Below, piece by piece: positions 47,104 through 59,618 of a stretch of DNA of 64,000 nt; within the stretch, counting starts at the first letter, position 1; each line of letters begins with the position of its first letter. This DNA comes from Diphasiastrum complanatum (lineage: Eukaryota > Streptophyta > Lycopodiopsida > Lycopodiales > Lycopodiaceae), in assembly GCA_029204225.1 (NCBI GenBank), contig CM055112.1, forward strand, positions 46,045,063 to 46,109,062, written 5' to 3'. The position numbers were made by a program, and so were the translations under genes. A model generated the notes under the pieces. That model did not search any database and had not been told where the DNA came from. It saw nothing but the letters and a program-made list of their open reading frames with translations.

Positions 47104-47480
47104 CGAGTCATAATTATCCTATATATATGGGCGAGTTGCAATTTATCACTTGCGGCCTATAACTCACCGATTACTCGCCAGATTATAACTCATCGTCCAT
47201 TACTCGCTAGCGTCATTACTCGCTGTCCATTACTCACCAATGCCATCTTTTTATTACTCGCCAGTTCGTTATTACTCGCACCCTGTTATTATTCACCATC
47301 CAATACTCATCGTCTAGAACTCGCCATCTATAACTCGTCGTTCATTACTTGCCAATGCCACTTGTCCATTACTCGCCAATACCATTTTACTTGTGCCTAT
47401 TACTCGCCCTCTGTGTATTACTTGCTTGTTTTCTATTACTCGCCTATTGTCTATAGTTCACCATTTCCAGTATAACTCGC
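47104..47480. repeat. Cluster of dispersed ATTACTCGCC words
   Basis: ATTACTCGCC or one-off variants (ATTACTCGCT, ATTACTCACC, ATTACTTGCC, AACTCGCC) recur some 15-20 times at irregular 15-35 base spacing. The first two copies (near 47104 and 47131) are in the opposite orientation, GGCGAGT. A 130-codon frame through it (47083-47475) shows repeated YYSP/ITR words that simply follow the DNA repeat. Confidence 0.8.
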
Positions 47481-47518
47481 CCTCAGATCTCCATCCACAT
47501 AAGTACCTGGCTGCATCC

Positions 47519-47584
47519 ATGGCACCAAAACGTCGTCTTTCAGACGCCTTTGCCCGTCCTGGCCAAAGAGCTCGCATCACCTGA
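47519..47584 (+). other. Short basic open frame (21 codons)
   Basis: MAPKRRLSDAFARPGQRARI begins at an ATG in good context (TCCATGGC) after the ATTACTCGCC cluster and ends at TGA. GC content is higher than around it. Could be chance or a leader peptide of a lost element; no family recognised. Confidence 0.2.
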
Positions 47585-47603
47585 CTTTGACTAGATTTTG
47601 GTG

Positions 47604-47980
47604 TAGTGTGATTCTAGTGTTTGTGAGCTAGATCTTTGTAGATCCTGCTGGTGCTTTGAATCCTTTTCAAATCTAGATCCTTGTAGATCTTGCTAGTGAT
47701 TTGAATCCTTTTCAAATCTAGTTGTTTGGAGATCTAGTGTGATTCTAATGTTTGTGATCTAGATCCTTTTAGATCTTAGTGCTTTGAATCCTTTTTAAAT
47801 CTAGTTGTTTGGAGATCTAGTGTGATTCTAGTGTTTTGATCTAGATCCTTGTAGATCTTGCTAGTGCTTTGAATCCTTTCCAAATCTAGTTGTTTGGAGA
47901 TCAAATACTTATTTCTAAAGTCATTTCACACGTGTGAGTTTGGTGCTCATTACTTATTTCTAGAGTCATTTTACACATGT
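47604..47980. repeat. Tandem repeats upstream of copia-1 gag
   Basis: Units with TAGTGTGATTCTAGTGTTT, GATCTAGATCCTTGTAGATC and TTTGAATCCTTTTCAAATCTAG repeat between 47604 and about 47905 (unit starts 47604, 47735, 47818). A second, 51-base duplication (ACTTATTTCTAAAGTCATTT) follows at 47907-47990. It lies directly before the copia-1 gag ATG, so it may be that element's leader. Confidence 0.75.
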
Positions 47981-47993
47981 GAGGTTGCTGTTC

Positions 47994-48790
47994 ATGGCAC
48001 CAATAGGAACATACCTATTAAAAGCAAGTGAAAAATTGACACCATCTAACTTTTTCACATGGAAAGTTAGAATGGAATCCATCTTTGTGCTACAAGATTA
48101 TTGATATAGTGAGTGGGGTTGAGGAAGAGCCTCAAAATCTACAAGAGACCACTAGGTTCAAGAAGAGATCAAGGATATCATGGCATTTCATTGAATCAAA
48201 AGATGAATGTGTCTAATGAGCTCCTACGGGAGATAGGGGCTTGCATCGGCCCAAGAGGCGCGAGATACTTTAAAAGCAATCTGTGAATCCAAAAATACAT
48301 CAAAGCTTATCAATTTGAGAAATTAAATTCTCCAAAGTTTCCAAAACAAGGGAGAGAGTGCCCAAAATTATGTATTGAGAGTGAAGGATTACAATACGGA
48401 GCTTGCATACATTGGCGATGCTATCAAATCTCAAGAGCTTGTTCAAATTGTGTTGAATGGTCTTAATGAGGATTTCTCTAACCTTGTTCAATCCTATGCT
48501 ATTCAATGGCTGGTGGTGGCCGAGGAGAGTAGGTATGAGCTCAAGCTTGCAAGGATGGGGCAAAAAATCATGGAAAAGGAAGGAGAGGAGAAGGCAAGGG
48601 AAAGGAGAAGTCACATTCAAAGAATAAGGAAAGGGTCCAGGAGGAGAGTGATGATGCATCACAATCTTTAACAAGTGGCAAGAAGGAGAAATCAAAGATG
48701 AAGTGCTTCTATTGTGGTAACAAGGGGCATTTTGCTTCAAAATACTTCAAGAAAAAAAAAAGGCTTTTGGTAAGCAAGCTAACATCACTA
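47994..48790 (+). pseudogene. Copia-1 gag with damaged zinc knuckle
   Basis: Starts MAPIGTYLLKASEKLTPSNF, then frameshifts and stops through the UBN2-type capsid region (48375-48671 is open: LVQIVLNGLNEDFSNLVQSY). The knuckle reads CFYCGNKGHFASKYF near 48700, so the fourth metal ligand Cys is Tyr. This is the 5' coding part of copia-1; its 5' LTR was not identified. Confidence 0.85.
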
Positions 48791-48825
48791 ATGAGAGAGA
48801 GGAGAGCAAAAAGGAAGAATCACTT

Positions 48826-50650
48826 ATGATGTTGATTTTATCTTCTTTTAGCTTTAAAGGTGAAAATCCTTGGTGGATAGATAGTGGTGCTAGTTCTCAC
48901 ATGACTAGTCAAAGAGGATATTTTCCTAATCTTGCATCCTATGATGGCACTAGAAAGTATACTTACACTACAAATGATAATGAGTGTAACATTGAAGGAA
49001 CTGGTAGTGTGCCAATAGATTTAGGATCCACCAAGATCTTAAAGCTAGATGGTGTTCTCTTTGTGCCAAATATCACCAAGAATCTACTAAGTGTGGTTGA
49101 TGATGGTCTTCAAGTTGATTTTGGTGTGGATGCTTGCTTGATCAAAAAGGATGAAAAAGTGGTAGCAAGAGGGACAAGATTTGGAAGACTCTTTAAGTTG
49201 GATACTAATGATGGAGCTAAATTTTGTGGTTTGATGGCCGAGTTTGTGATGTCCAAGAAAGAGTTTTGGCACAAAAGGTTGGGCCATCCCAACTTCAAAT
49301 CCATGCAATCCATGGTCAAGGAGGAAAAGACAATCAGCTTGCCTAAATTTTTGGCAAATGATGGTAAGGCTTGTGAAGCAAGTGCTTTGGCAAAGGCACA
49401 CAAATTGCCATCCCCAAGGTCTTCTACTTCATCCACTCATCCTTTTCATCTTGTGCACTACATATTCATTGTTCATCAATTAGGAGCAATGGTGGTGCCA
49501 CTATGTTTGTCTCCTTCATTGATGACTACTCTAGATTCACTTGGATTTACCTCTTATCTTCAAAAGCTATGGTGTTTGACACTTTCTTGAAGTTCAAAGC
49601 TCTTGTAGAGAATCAATTTGATATCAATATCAAGGCTTTGAGGTCAGATGGAGGTGGGGAGTACATCTCCATAAATATTCAAGAACATTGTGAGCAACTT
49701 GGCATCAAGAAGGAGATCACATGTGTGTACTCACCTCAACTAAATGGAGTGGCTCAGAGGAAGAATCGAACTCTTTGTGAATTTACAAAGCTATGAGGTT
49801 GGATGCACATCTTCCAAAGTCATTTTGGGGTGAGGCCCTCACTTGTGCCAATTACTTGTGTAATAGATTGCCTAGTCTTGCTATTGGAGGAAAAACACCA
49901 TTTGAATTGTTGTATAAGAAGAAGCCAGAAGTTGATCATTTAGGACCTTTGGATCCATTTTTTTTGTTCATGTTCCCTTGAATGTAAGGACCAAGGAGGA
50001 TTCCAACTCTACCAAAGGCTTATGGTAGGCTACTCTACATCAAGGAAAGCTTAGAGAATTTTTGTGCTCTACTAACAAGATTGTGTTAAGTAGAGATGTG
50101 ATTTCTATGAAGGCAAGTTCTTAATGCTTGAGGAGGCCAAGGGTGTTCAAGTTGATGTTGGATCCATGAAGCTACAAATTTTCAAGAAAGTGATGGAGAG
50201 GGGCCGAGCCTTGATAGGAGATCTCTCAATCCAAGACTCCAAAAAGGTCTTCAAGGGAGAAGGTGGAGCCACTTAGGCTCACATATCTTGTTAGGTAAAT
50301 CAGATTGCTTTCCCATGGAGCTAAATTTTGTGGTTTGATGGCCGAGTTCGTGATGTCCAAGGAAGAGCTTTGGCACAAAAGGGTGGGCCATCCCAACTTC
50401 AAATTCATGCAATCCATGGTCAAGGAGAAAAGACAATCGGCTTGTCTAAATTTTTGGCAAATGATGGTAAGGCTAAGTGCATGAGAAATCAAAAAGCAAT
50501 CCGAGATGGGTAACATCTCTCATGCACTTTTCATCTCTTTTGATGAGCCTTCTTGTGTGAAAGATGCATTAGAATCAAAGGTTTGGCATAAGGCAATGTC
50601 TTTTGAGTTTGATGCTTTGATTTCAAATCATACTTGGGAGTTGGTTGATC
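48826..50650 (+). pseudogene. Copia-1 protease and integrase, with internal duplication
   Basis: The 254-codon frame 48826-49590 has protease PWWIDSGASSHMTS, ILKLDGVLFVPNITKNLLSV and pre-integrase FWHKRLGHPNFKSM. Integrase core follows in other frames: FVSFIDDYSRFTWIYLL, LRSDGGGEYIS and YSPQLNGVAQRKNRTLCE, then LPKSFWGEALTCANYLCNRL. A 158-base copy of 49213-49371 reappears at 50317-50474 within the linker. The last part, 50506-50650, reads DEPSCVKDALESKVWHKAM and HTWELVDL and is cut by the solo LTR. Confidence 0.9.
50317..50474 (+). repeat. Internal duplicate of 49213-49371 in copia-1
   Basis: The segment from GGAGCTAAATTTTGTGG to GATGATGGTAAGGCT-like sequence is repeated about 1.1 kb downstream with a handful of changes, in the same orientation. 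It interrupts the integrase-RT linker. Confidence 0.9.
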
Positions 50651-50652
50651 TT

Positions 50653-51468
<816 letters not shown>

Positions 51469-52211
51469 ATCTTCCACCTAAAAAAAAGGCAATTGATTAC
51501 AAATGGGTGTTTAGAATCAAGTATAATCAAGATGGTTCCATTAACAAGTATAACAAAGGGGTATGCTCAAGTCAAGGGTCTAGATAATGAAGAGACTTTT
51601 GCTCCCGTGGCAAGACGGTTACCATTAGAATCTTGATTGCCTTGTCATCTCATTTCAAGGCAAGATGCTTACCATTTCCTTGATTGGTTCATGTATCAAA
51701 TGGATTTGACTAATGGTTTTCTCAATGGCTATCTTGAGGAGGAGATATACATGCATCTACTCAAGGGATTCATCATGCAAGGTAAAGAGGACAAGGTTTG
51801 TTTGCTCTTCAAGAGCTTGTATGGTCTGAAGCAGCTCCAAGGTCATCATATTCTCGACTCAATACTTTCCTTTTGCCACTAGGATTCATTCTTAGTGAAT
51901 ATAATCCATCTTTGTACTTCAAGTTTGTAGATGGTGATGTGATCATCCTTGTACTTTATGTAGATGACATCATTTTTTTGTGAAAATCATGTAAAACTCA
52001 TTGATGAGGCAAAATTAGCTCTAGAAAAAGAGTTTTAAATGCAAGATCTTGGATCTTTGCACTACATCTTGGGTCTTCAGGTAGATAGGGCATCTTCTTA
52101 TGGTTTTATTTGTCAATACAAGTATGCTACTTCAAATTTTAAGACATTCAATATGGATAAGTGCAAAGGCATAGATACTTCTGTGGGTAAAATAGATGGT
52201 GATGAAAGATT
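51469..52211 (+). pseudogene. Copia-1 reverse transcriptase, first part
   Basis: PPKKKAIDYKWVFRIKYNQD, then shifts and stops, MDLTNGFLNGYLEEEIYMHL, LLFKSLYGLKQ, ILVLYVDDIIFL (catalytic DD present), MQDLGSLHYILGLQVDRA and KCKGIDTSVGK ... GDERF. It stops at 52211 where the copia-2 LTR begins; the rest is at 56483. Confidence 0.9.
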
Positions 52212-53075
52212 TGTTGGAGTTTAATTTTACTCCTACTCATCCCTTTTGCCCTCCTTCATCTCTCAAAGAAAACGCTCTCTCAAACAGTCTACAGAAATAC
52301 ACGTAAAGTCCAAACAGGCAGAACCGCAAGGTCTCGTCTACATATGGCCTGACCGATGAGAACTGTCAAATTGACGATTACGGTGAAACGTGACTTCGAC
52401 TTATGAAGGAAACAAACCGCAACATGTAGGGAAGCATCAAATCTCGTAAGTTATCACTTACAATCACTTACGGGTGAATGAATGGCAATGGAACAAAGGA
52501 CTCCGTCAAACACCGTAAGTCTTCACTTATGATCACCTACGAAGGAAAAAGAACTGTGAACAAAGTCACCAAAAGTTATCTTCGACGAAGTCTATGAATG
52601 ACAACTGACCTTTCTCATCGTCAAACACCGTAAGTCACTACTTGTGGTCATCTACGAAGTCGACGAACATCAACGGACCAAACAACATGAGTTATTACTT
52701 ATGATTACCAACGAAGGCAACTAACGGTCACCTATGGAGTGAACAAACGACTTACGAAGGAACTTCGGACAGGCTACGGCTAAAACGGGGCCACACATTC
52801 ACGCTCCTGACGCGTACGAAGGAGATCGTTCTTATGTATTTCTTCATGTCTTCACGATGCTCCAATAACCGATCTACGGATCATGTTCAACATTTGTTAA
52901 TGATCTTTTAAACTGTAATTAGAATAACTAAAGAGCCTTTGACAACTATATATACATTTGAGCAACTTGAAGAGAGGTGTGCAGAAAGAGCACAATAGAT
53001 GCAGAGTGTGGGTAATCAATAGAGTGATCAAACGACCAGAACATGTCTTCAGTAGCTGACTCCTCAGAGTTAGTG

Positions 53076-53169
<94 letters not shown>

Positions 53170-53595
53170 GAACTTTAGCTATTGTTTTGAATCTATAAGT
53201 AGGATCATGCGCTTATTAGCGCAATTTATTGTGATCTGATTGTTCTTTTATGAGATTAATATACAAATTCAATATTGTTCCATTTTTTGCATTCTTGTTG
53301 AATGTATCTATCTCTCTCACTCCTCTTACACAAACACGGTTATCAGAAATAGAGGATTACATGGCTGTCCAAGATGCCTAATCATTTTCGCAATCTTTCT
53401 TTGATGGCAGTCTAAGACTCCTATTTTGATAATCTAAAGAATAGCTCATAATCTCCGTTCTCCAAGTAATCCACGTTCATGTTAATCGCAATCATCAATG
53501 TGTTTCATCGTTTTTCTCCTGTTGGTTGAGACTTTGTTCATATCGTCTTTCATCCGATGTCATCGTCTCATCGTCACATCACTCATCCTCCAACA
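52212..53595 (+). repeat. 5' LTR of copia-2
   Basis: 1,384 bp, TGTTGGAG...CTCCAACA with inverted ends. A PBS-like TTGGTATCAAAGC follows at 53599-53611 after three bases. It contains (GA)43 at 53080-53165. It is inserted in copia-1 RT after GATGAAAGATTT. The matching 3' LTR is absent. Confidence 0.92.
53080..53165. repeat. (GA)43 microsatellite in the copia-2 LTR
   Basis: Uninterrupted GA in LTR sense, at LTR offset about 868-953. Confidence 0.97.
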
Positions 53596-53598
53596 GAA

Positions 53599-53611
53599 TT
53601 GGTATCAAAGC
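53599..53611 (+). other. Copia-2 primer binding site
   Basis: TTGGTATCAAAGC, one change from the initiator tRNA-Met-type TTGGTATCAGAGC, three bases after the LTR end. Confidence 0.8.
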
Positions 53612-53719
53612 TCTGGTTCGTTGGACTACTAGAGTCTATGATTTACAATATAACTTAGTACGTTCTTATTTCATAGAAGTTGTTCATCTGTTTGTGTTCA
53701 ATCTTTGTTCCTTGATTCT

Positions 53720-54542
53720 AATGGAAGGTTCAACCTCATATATCCGCTTGATTAACAAATTCAACAGAGATGACTTCCACATGTAGAAGTTCAAGATGGG
53801 GATGATCTTAATCGAGAGGGAGCTATGGGGATATCTAAACGGTTCTATAGCCAGATTGGCAGAACCTAAACTGCTTCCAGCATGGGAAGCGAAGGATGGC
53901 AAAGCACTTGCCATCGTATCCCTAAATCTAAAGGACACTCAGATCGCCCATGTATCTTATAGCACCACCTCCAAATAAGCGTGGGATATCCTAACAAGCA
54001 TCTACGAGACTTCAGATGTATCGACTCATTTCTTTCTAAGGAAAAAGGTACTAACACTCAAGATGAGCGAAGGCACCTCAGTCAGCGATTACCTGAACGA
54101 GTTCAAACAATTGCTGAATCAGCTTGTTGTTATAGGTTCCCCTATTTCAGAAGAAGAGTCAACGATGTCTCTTCTCACCAGTCTTCCATCCTCCTATGAC
54201 AACTTAGTATTGCTTCTAAGTAATACTCATGTGTTGTCTCTCCATAAGTTGACAGCAAGCCTGTTGCAGAAAGTAGTCAGGAGAAAAAGCTTATCTACAA
54301 CGAGTACCAAGTCAATGGCATTGTACTCTAATAAGTATCAGTCCAAGAAAAATAACTTCAAGGACAAGAAGACAAAGGCAGGGCAGCCAGTCTCAATGCA
54401 ACAGTCACAACAACAACACAATAAAAAACAATCGTCCAAGACCAAACTCTTCTGCATATATTGCAAAAGATCAAACCATGACATTAAGGATTGTCACATC
54501 TTCAAGCACAACAAAGCGAGGAAGAAGATGCAGCAGCACTAA
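53720..54542 (+). pseudogene. Copia-2 gag
   Basis: MEGSTSYIRLINKFNRDDFH begins at 53720; a TAG at 53784 and frameshifts follow. Open segments read LLPAWEAKDGKALAIVSLNL and, from 54063, 159 codons with the UBN2-type DYLNEFKQLLNQL, a basic linker and the zinc knuckle CIYCKRSNHDIKDC (Cys-x2-Cys-x4-His-x4-Cys, intact). Confidence 0.9.
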
Positions 54543-56482
54543 GAAGGAGGTTCTGACATTGTCAAAAATCCACAAGAAGATGACAAGGCATTGATGGTAC
54601 AAGACCAACCAAGTAGAGATGCCTATCAATGGTATCTTGATTCAGGTGCTTCACAGCACATGTCACCATGTAAGAACATATTATCTACACTCACAACAAC
54701 GGAATCCAAGTACATCTTCTTCGGTGACTCAAGTTCACACCAAGTGAAGGCCAAGGCTCCATTCGACTCCAGTTCTTTGATGACATCACTAGACATATAA
54801 ATGGTGTACTTTACGTACCCAAATTAACAAAGAATTTATTGTCTATTAGCAAGATCGTTGATCAAGGCTATAGAACTTTGTTTACTACTAGTCGATGTAC
54901 TATTTTTTATGAGAACTCAAAAGAAATCCACTCTGCACACATAGAAGGAAATTTTTATATTCTGAGTCACGATTATGCACTTTTGGTGAGTAGTACAGAT
55001 GTTAATGTTTGGCATCAAAGACTAAGTCATTTAAACATGCGTTCAATCTTGTACATGCATCATAACAAAATGGTCAAGGACATGAATATCAATGTTGTTA
55101 CTACAGCTTATCAGACTGTCTGTGAAAATTGTTTACTAGGGAAACAACCTAGAACAAGATTTCCAAGAGGACAACCCAAGAGATCAAAGTCCATTTTGTC
55201 ACTAATACACAGTGACCTATGCAGTCCTATGAGCATACCTTCTTTGGGTCAAGCTCTGTATTTTAGTACATTCATTGATGTCTACTCCCGATTTACCATA
55301 GTCATGTTCATAAAGAACAAGTCAGAAGGGAATTCAAGCAATATGTTGAGAATCAAACTGGTCAGAGAATCAAGGCCCTACAGTTTGATTCAGGGGAAGA
55401 GTATATATCAAATGAAATGACGGACTACCTTTCATCATGTGGCGTGCACCATCAGTTCACGGCCAGCCACACTCCACAACAGAATGGCATAGCTGAGTGA
55501 TGAACCATACACTACTAGAAGTTGCATGATCCATGACAATCAACGCTCATTTGCCCTAGAACTTTTGGGCAGAAGTGATTTCTATAGCCAAAATTATTCC
55601 AGCACTAAGGTAGTTGATTCCAAGACACCGTTTGAAGCCTACTATGGCTACAAACCAAGTCTAAAACTCTTACGTGTATTTGGATGTCTCTACTATGATC
55701 AAATATTGTCTTATCTGAGGAAGAAACTAGACTTAGTAAGCTGCAAATATATCTTTATCAGCTATTCAACATCACACAAGGCATATCGTATATATGATGT
55801 TACAGGTCAGCCGTGATGTTGTCTTTCTTGAAGACAAGTCTCATGACTTTAAGAAAAAGCTGCCAATGCAGGATTCTATCACAACAGCTCCATTCTCCAT
55901 TGATAGACATCAACCTATGAATGTTCAAACACATGAGGTTGTCCCAACGGCTCCATTTACCATCGATGGGCCTAGACCACGACTGTTCAACCACAAGCTA
56001 AAACGATCCCAATCATTCACCCAGGAGAATCATCCGCTCAAGCACCTACAGTTCGAAGGTCTGCAAGACAATGATAGCAACCTGATCGCTTTGTCCCTCA
56101 GGCATCAGTCATGATGAACCTGCCTCTATAGCAGAAGCACTATCAATGCCCAATGCAGACGAATGGAAGGTTGCCATGGATGTTGAGTATCATTCTTTAA
56201 TGAAGAACAAGACCTGGAGTCTTGTCAATCCTCCTACAGGTACAAAGCCTATTGACTCTAAGTGGATCTTCAAGCTAAAGCTTAAGCCAGATGGATCAAT
56301 ATCCAGCTGAAAAGCTCGACTAGTGGTTAAAGGTTTTGAGCAAGTTTATGGAATAGAGTATACTGAGACCTTTAGTCCAGTGGTAAAGCATAAATATATT
56401 CGCACCTTGCTGTCTATAGCTACTACAGAGGATCTGGACATTCACCATATGGACGTCCAGACAACATTCCTTCATGGATACA
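54543..56482 (+). pseudogene. Copia-2 protease, integrase and RT start; 3' end deleted
   Basis: YQWYLDSGASQHMSPC (protease), LTKNLLSISK-type text, VWHQRLSHLNMRSILYMHH, CENCLLGKQPRTRFP, LIHSDLCSPMSIPS, FSTFIDVYSRFTIVMF, FDSGEEYISNE and TPQQNGIAE then a stop at the third catalytic region, YYGYKPSLKLLRVFGCLYYD, and RT start WKVAMDVEYHS ... ETFSPVVKHKYIRTLLSIA and HHMDVQTTFLHGY. At about 56482 the sequence jumps into the copia-1 RT tail, so the rest of RT, RNase H and the 3' LTR are gone. Confidence 0.9.
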
Positions 56483-57183
56483 TCACTCATTATAGGAGTC
56501 TCATTGGCTCCTTGATCTGGTTGACTATTACTAAACTTGATCTTTGCTTTTGTGTCAATAGATTGAGTCAATATATGCAATCTCCTTTGATCCATCGTGG
56601 GAAGTTATCCAAGAGAGTGCTTAGGTACCTTTCTAGCACTCTAGATTATGGGATTTTGTATCAAAGAGATTACCTTTGCTTGATTGGTTTTTCAAATTAA
56701 GATTTTGTAGTTGATAGGAAGTCCATAGGTGCATTTGCTATATATCTTGGAGATGGAGTCATCTCTTAGCTCTTGAAGAAACATGACACTATCTCACTCT
56801 CATCAATTAAAGCTGGATACAAGGCACTCACCACCACTAACAAGGAGAATTTATGGATCAATCATCTTTTGGTGGAGCTAAAGTGCATCACAAGTGAGTA
56901 TGTTCCCATCATCAAGTATGAAAATATCTCATCTCAAGGGCTGCTTCAAATCTCATCTTTCATGCAAGGAGCAAGCATATCAAAGTGGCACATCACTTTG
57001 CGAGAGAGAAAGTTCAAGCAAAGGACATTGTTTTGGAGCATGTGGATACTTCATCATGTGTGGCTGATCTTCTCACTAAGCCTTTTATTAAGGCTTCATT
57101 TACTAAGCATATATTAGCCTTGGGAGTTGTGAGCAAATCTATCTTGCAAAATATTGCATAAGTAGTTCTATTTTAAGGAGAAG
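56483..57183 (+). pseudogene. Copia-1 tail: end of RT and RNase H
   Basis: ITHYRSLIGSLIWLTITKLD, SQYMQSPLIHRGKLSKRVLR and TLDYGILYQRDYLCLIGFSN, then RNase H with ISLSSIKAGYKALTTTNKEN (the family has STEAEY) and IFHARSKHI-like text. It continues the reading left at 52211 and ends near a purine-rich TTTTAAGGAGAAG just before the LTR. Confidence 0.88.
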
Positions 57184-57900
57184 TGTGAAAGTAGACTAGT
57201 TATTTTACTTGCTAGTTATCATCACGGGGGTGGATCTATGTCCACCACCACCTTGTACATATTTTTATGTTTATTTTGAAAAGTCAAAATGCTTCCAACT
57301 CGAGTTCTTGTGAGATGATAACACTTGTACAAAATGTAAGGATTGAAATTTTGCTAGTATGTATCCAGATCCACATCTCAATGGCTAAAAAGGCCCAATC
57401 ACATTAAGAGGCATAGATCATGGGGCCAATCACATTAAGAGGTGCAAATCATGTGATCCAATCATGTTTAGAGGTGCACATCATGAGGACCAATTATATC
57501 GTGACGTGAAAATCATGACATCCAATCATCTTGAGAGGTGCAAATCTAGAGGTCCAATCATGATGAGAGGTGCAATACATGAGATCCAATCATTGTTAGA
57601 GGATTTTACATGTGTTTTTGAAGAAAGAACTCGAGCTACAACTATATGGAAGTGAGCTCTCATTGTACACTTAACTTTTTGAGAGAGAATCAATTTTTGA
57701 CTTGCAAACTTTTGGTCTATTCTCTCTCTACCCGAGAGCAAGGTGCTTGTGTAGCTCTTCCATAATGAGTTTTACTTAGTTTTTTGAAGTATATGTGAAA
57801 AACTTGCTGATCATAGCTTTGTGTGTGATTGAGCTCTTGTCTAGAATCAAAGTATGTTAGATAGCTATTGAAAATCCGAGCTGATCCATCCATCTTTGAT
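57184..57900 (+). repeat. Copia-1 3' LTR (right end approximate)
   Basis: Starts TGTGAAAGTAGACTAG after the purine tract. Contains a 32-bp minisatellite and a ACTCGAGTTCTTGTG-type unit. No matching 5' LTR was seen before 47994 and no clear CA end, so the right limit is nominal. Confidence 0.55.
57395..57602. repeat. 32-bp minisatellite, about 6.5 copies
   Basis: Units of the form CCAATCAnnnTnAGAGGTGC followed by AAATCATGNGAT start at 57395, 57426, 57458, 57490, 57522, 57554 and 57586. Period is 31 then 32 throughout; copies differ at several bases. No spacers. Confidence 0.92.
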
Positions 57901-57949
57901 AGATGAGACAAGGCCTTAAACAAATAGGAACCAAGACCTATTTTTGTTA

Positions 57950-58922
57950 ATTCATCCAGAAAACTGTACATTTTCGCTCCAGCAAGACGGTCCAATACGT
58001 TTTCAGTAAAGGGTAACAGAAAGTGATCCTTTTGTGTCACTTTGTTCAAAGTTTTCAGATTCACACAAATTCTCATCTTCCCATTCTTCTTAGGATTGAC
58101 AACAATTGGCGAAACTCATTCCGAAAGTTCATTTTCATAAATGAAGTCAACTTCAAGTAGTCTTTGCAACTCTTTCTTTATAAGATCCGTAATGTTTGGA
58201 TTACAACAATAATTCTTGTGACCTTTGGAACTGCATCAGGCATTAAGGGTATTGTATGCTCAATAACTGAGGTAGGAATCCATTTGAGATCCTTGTACGT
58301 CCAAGCAATAAAGCCTTGATATTTGATCAATAACTTTCTTAATGCTTGAAATTGTTCGAGAGTAAGTTGCGCTCCAACTTGAATAATCTTTTCAGGCTCT
58401 CTTGGTTCAGCAAGATTCATTGGTTGAGTCCTAGCTGGTCCATTGTAAACCTCCTTTGTTTTTTATTCTTTCTCTTCAGGTTCATGATGAGATTTTGGTA
58501 ACATAATCACCACATCATCCAAAGTATAGCATTTGAAATGCTCTGACATATCATGCTGGACTTCTTCTGATTGTTCTTTCTCAGCTTTCTTGGTAGGAAT
58601 CGATCTTGGAAGTGACGACTCTCTAGAAGATGTGCTCTTCTCTGAAGGTGACGACTTCCTTGATGGTGATTTCTTGCGAGAATTCTGACTTGAAGTATCA
58701 TCCTTGACTTTCTCTTTTCTTTTATTCAATAAGGGTGGTACATTCTTAGAATCAACTTTTCGAGATGATTTTTCTCATTTTAGGACCGTATTATAGTGTT
58801 GCTTAGCTTGTTTCTTTGTCATAGGTCCTGCCATCTTGTCCTCCTTCAATATAACTACTTTTGGCAGTTTTATTGTTGGCTCATCCGGAATATCTTGAAC
58901 TCCATATCTTGTAGGATCCATA
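57950..58922 (-). pseudogene. Ty3/gypsy protease-RT linker and RT start, truncated
   Basis: Right to left on the minus strand: MDPTRYGVQDIPDE, KKQAKQHYNTVLK, a Ser/Lys-rich linker (58463-58729), HFKCYTLDDVVIMLP, QPMNLAEPREPEKIIQVGAQ, FIAWTYKDLKWIPTSVIEH, KNGKMRICVNLKTLNKVTQK and KMYSFLDE, where it breaks. Same family as 15411-25687. Bounded right by the copia-3 LTR. Confidence 0.88.
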
Positions 58923-59605
58923 TGTAAAAATTACAACAAATAAGGATCCTAAAACACTTGAAATGATGAGGGAAACAATAGATTATGATTTCATAAGATT
59001 AGCACAAGTTGAACCATCAAAATCCATCAAAAATCTATGCTTGAACCTCACTAAATGGCCCAAATCCTTGAAGAAGGCTTCACACGTGTGAAAGTACGGC
59101 CTCCCACAGTCTGAGTACTGTACACCAGACCTACATTCAATCCTATAATCATTAGTAATCACAAGCACTCAAACAATTATGAACATAGAGAGCAATTGCA
59201 CCATTATGAGAGAAAAATCATGAAATTGCTTGATTGATTTTGGTGAGATATCATCACCTATATATACATGATCCATCACGGTTTTGGGCAGGTATGAGTA
59301 GCCCTAAACCTATCCCTAATGCTAATTTTGGTGGATCTTTCATCCCTACCAAGTTAGGGTTGGAATCTTGGAGATCCCTCAACAATGCAAAAATTACCAA
59401 AAATAGCTCCTATTTTTTCTCCCTTGTATCTAAGCATAATTTGGACTCATTCCAAAGGTTCTAACACTTAGGTCTACTTGAGAACATCCTTATGAATGGA
59501 ATCCTATGCTATTTGGCACGTGTGACAAGCCACATCATGACCATCTAACTATTTACAAGTCATATGACCAAAACTAGTCAAGCTAGAATTGTGAATTTTT
59601 AACAC
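58923..59605 (-). repeat. Copia-3 3' LTR
   Basis: 683 bp. On the minus strand it begins TGTTAAAAATTCACAATTC, preceded by the purine tract GTGAGGAGGAG, and ends GTAATTTTTACA, giving short inverted ends. A TATATATAGG motif lies near 59260. A 5' LTR partner is not in the window, so dating is not possible. Confidence 0.85.
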
Positions 59606-59618
59606 TCCTCCTCACTAT

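Noticed and set aside
57395-57602. CRISPR-like array of 32-base repeats
   Set aside because: Repeats are directly tandem without spacers, in a plant retrotransposon LTR.
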